A stretch of DNA of 64,000 nt from Fasciola hepatica (lineage: Eukaryota > Platyhelminthes > Trematoda > Plagiorchiida > Fasciolidae): positions 3,976,001 to 4,040,000 of the forward strand of contig CANUEZ040000151.1 of NCBI GenBank assembly GCA_948099385.1, written 5' to 3'. The position numbers and the translations under genes were made by a program. The notes below the pieces were generated by a model. It had not been told where the DNA came from and made no database searches. It was given only the letters and a program-made list of their open reading frames with translations. Below, piece by piece: positions 61,293 through 64,000 of the stretch. Numbering within the stretch: the first letter of the stretch is position 1; each line of letters begins with the position of its first letter.

Positions 61293-62939
61293 TCAACATT
61301 ACACAGAAAACCGCGACGCTTGAACCCATAATGCCACATGAGAAACCGGTACTTGTACACCTGTTCGCTCCAGAATTTTTAGACTCATAGATGAACGGGT
61401 CTTTGGAAATTTAGGCCGGAGGGACTGATAATTATCAAATGTATCACAAAAGAATTTTCACACTGAGGTTTACTTAAGGTCGACTGGATCAGTCTTGTTC
61501 GGATAATCACAATGGAGAATAGTGCGTGGGAATAGAGAACAGCCACAACAAACCCCGGCTACTTTCATAGCCGAATGCGCAGCGATATAAAAAGAAGGGG
61601 ATTTAATAAAGAGCTGTTTGACGCTGACAGTTTCATTAAACCATTTACTAGTTTCAACAACAGGCATGGAATTTTCTCGAATTCATACCTAAATTAGGTG
61701 CCATTTTAAGTGCATCAGATTTCACCGAGACGAAAAAGGTCGATTTGTTGAAACGGAGACTCCCCTCCCCCTGGATTTCAGTTGAACCTGGATAGTTGGA
61801 CACAGATGCTCAGGTGCTCAAGCACCTTGTGACAACCAGGTGGGCAGAAATAAGACAAACGGTGAGCTATTTCAACATTCCCCGCACTCCCTTCAATCGT
61901 CAACACAATTTTGTACCAGTGTTGGATTACTTTAGTGAGGCGATTGTCAAGAGTAAACAATGAGTCGACATCTTTCAATAATTCTCGTCCTAAAGAAACA
62001 CACCAACTGGTTATGGGATACGCGATGTTTCAGCTATACTTTTCACTACTAAAATAAATATGAAGGGATTAGCGAGAAGAAACCAGGTTACAGAGTCGAT
62101 TGGACTACCAATACTACAAGGTTACCAACGGTCTTATATATAGCTGTTTTTTTTTGTCTTCTCGCCGCACACATTCATAATTTGTAAATACGTTTTGTGC
62201 AGTATTCTTGGAGTTCGAGCGTTTCCTTAGCACACCACACCACCTTCGTGCGATGGACTTCTGTTCTTTTCTATATTCCTCTACTTTCTTAACCAGCAAT
62301 GACCCTCATCCCTTGGGCCACAACCGGAGACCGGAACACATCAGCTGAGGGCAGTACTGATGTCAGCGTCATCATACCCCTGGGCCGATTCATTGTTTGA
62401 CGGCCACGTGGTTTTTACCAGCCATACGCAGGAAGTGCAGACAGCGCAAAGAAAGGTATGCGATGGCTAGACATGTGCTTCCACCTCAAACACCGCAGGC
62501 AGTCATGCGATCAGTCACGTCATTTGCCCTACCAATAGCCTTTTATGAAATCCAGAAATCAAAGAATCACCTGTCGAATCGCTCGGGCTTAAAGAAAACA
62601 AGTTTGAACTTATCAGTATTCCTTTGCTTCGTGATACCAGAAGAATACCTTTTTAGTAGTACTTTATTTTATTCACCTCACTCTAGTCATCAATAGCTAC
62701 CACAAGTTTGAACAGAGATGATTAATGAAAGTCAATTTCTCAAATAAATAAACAAATTTTGAACCCCATGGGCGAACTACCGCGAAAGATTTTTTCATTA
62801 CTTCATCATTCCAAGACTGAAGTAGGAAGGGTGAAGCATCAACACCACATGAGCCTATGTGGATGACAGAATCTATTTTATGATTTCTGGGCATCCAAAA
62901 ATCTTACTGATGTTGATGTGAGTTTCCATATCCACCAAT
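61293..62939. other. Anonymous sequence
   Basis: I saw no gene or repeat. The plus-strand frame at 62397-62696 (99 codons) has no recognisable motif. Confidence 0.45.
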
Positions 62940-63115
62940 GCTGACCACACCGGTGATAGATTTCGATCCGTTATCGAAGGGCTGGTTGTCACTCTTGACT
63001 AGTTAGAACCTTATATGGTTCTCCATTCAGTGTTTCCGTATACTGGTTGCCAGTTACCCTTACCTGGGTAAGTGGTAAGTACCTTACACTCCACTCATGA
63101 GCATACGCTGATCGG
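62940..63115 (+). mobile_element. SINE family 1, 3' part (copy 7)
   Basis: CCTTATATGGTTCTCCATTC, CTGGTTGCCAGTTACCCTTA, and CCACTCATGAGCATACG follow the family-1 body in order. The head is decayed. It ends where a family-3 SINE begins, so one may have inserted next to the other's tail. Confidence 0.55.
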
Positions 63116-63275
63116 TTAGGGTCAAACGGTCGTCATCGTGGAATTTGAACCGCGAAGTCCCTGGTTCAATTCCTGCTACGGCCGGCCACTTTGCCATTTG
63201 GTGGCATCTGCTAGGCAGCGGCTCCTTCCACAAGTATTGTACTTTGTCGTCTAATAAATAAAGAGAGGGGAAGAT
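63116..63275 (+). mobile_element. tRNA-derived SINE, family 3, copy 2
   Basis: A-box region TAGGGTCAAACGGTCGTCAT, B box CTGGTTCAATTCCTGC, body GGCCGGCCACTTTGCCATTT, and 3' end GTCGTCTAATAAATAAAGAG match the minus-strand copy at 9.8 kb. A cloverleaf T stem does not pair properly (CCTGG against CCTGC), so it is a retroposon, not a tRNA gene. Confidence 0.65.
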
Positions 63276-64000
63276 TGCTTATTTATTACGTAAAGGAACT
63301 GTAGCTGGACGGGAGGCGGCCGAAAATTCGGAACTTCCTCAAATTCAGAAACCTCTTTCCGTTGTTTGTAAATCCTTCCCAAGAGAACGAATTTCGCTTT
63401 CTCTAGCCCACTTCAAAAATACCTACCTGAGTAGCTTATCATCACTCTAAGTCACAGTACAGAAACTAGTCAACCAAACTGCAATAAAATTGCTACGAAA
63501 TTATTCAGCAGTTACCACTGAGAGACAGAGACACTAATAACTGATTAATGATTGTATCATCCAGATTAATGATGGCCGGTTTGAAGTAAATCACCTTTGC
63601 TTAGCCCTAAGTCCAGGTCATCCATTTTATCTTGCATACATTTCATATTGATGTTCACAGGCTTTTCAAAACAAAGTGTATTCAAAAATAATGATGAAGC
63701 TTTTGATGATTTCCTGGTTGCTGTTTAGCTTCAATATCTTATGTGGATCAGCAAGTGACACAGTGCACGACTGAAGTGTTATATTATTCTTTACCTTCAA
63801 GGTGAAATAATCGTCTTTCATATTAGATACATCAAGAAGCGACGTCTAAGTTGTTCACCCAGTGCTCCGAAATTTCTCAAACCAAATCTCAGTGGATTTT
63901 TCGAAGGTGTACAACTATGAAATACAACAAATGTGCACCGCTGAAACACTCGCAACTGAGCTCCTAATATCTATTGTTTAGGCAAATCAAGCAGTGCACT
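63276..64000. other. Anonymous sequence
   Basis: I saw nothing recognisable. Confidence 0.45.

Noticed and set aside
63116..63195. Possible tRNA gene
   Set aside because: The A and B boxes are tRNA-like, but the T stem does not pair and the 3' part matches the SINE copy at 9.8 kb.

Overview
The window looks like repeat-rich nuclear DNA from a flatworm, most likely a digenean trematode (fluke). The base composition is roughly balanced by eye. No bacterial-style gene packing and no long intact gene is visible. The recognisable content is RTE-clade non-LTR retrotransposon relics of the kind called SR2-like in schistosomes, Penelope-like elements (PLEs) with reverse transcriptase and GIY-YIG domains, IS630/Tc1-type DDE transposase relics, and many short tRNA-derived retroposons. 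Some of these carry hammerhead-ribozyme motifs, as in the schistosome SM-alpha family. The species call is inference.

Layout. 1-4 kb: mostly anonymous, with a degenerate SM-alpha-like SINE at 2.0 kb and a T10G14 run at 3.1 kb. 4.0-8.0 kb: RTE copy A (minus), split by a nested PLE at about 5.68-7.09 kb. 9.8-12 kb: a SINE, a DDE transposase relic and a hammerhead-bearing element. 14.8-17.7 kb: RTE copy B, the most complete copy (endonuclease, linker, reverse transcriptase and C-terminal region), disabled by frameshifts. 18-27 kb: mostly anonymous, with a (TA)n-linked element at 24.3 kb. 27.2 kb: a short inverted repeat carrying PLE-end-like sequence. 27.6-37.2 kb: a scatter of one SINE family, an RTE 3' end at 29.6 kb and RTE copy C (reverse transcriptase deleted) at 33.3-34.5 kb. 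39.95-43.87 kb: a large inverted duplication with about 0.9-kb arms, each holding the same exon-like ORF with a consensus splice donor. 44.6-47.3 kb: two different PLEs joined head to head. 47.6-50.4 kb: two SM-alpha-like SINEs, another hammerhead element and a SINE. 52.3-53.1 kb: a 21-bp minisatellite and a second DDE transposase relic. 59.05-59.53 kb: a composite hammerhead element between two TA microsatellites. 61.1 kb: a GAT-type triplet repeat. 62.9-63.3 kb: two abutting SINEs.

How the parts relate. No cellular pathway can be reconstructed. The coherent story is a community of retroelements. Autonomous RTE and PLE elements, now broken, sit beside short non-autonomous elements that need foreign machinery. 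Several unrelated-looking short families carry a hammerhead core (CUGANGA, stem II, GAAA). The clearest is at 47.65 kb, inside a SINE that also has Pol III A and B boxes. The large inverted duplication with paired exon-like ORFs is the most interesting non-transposon structure.

No rRNA or convincing tRNA gene was seen, nor any CRISPR array or complete host gene. A few ORFs that could be single exons are listed with low confidence.
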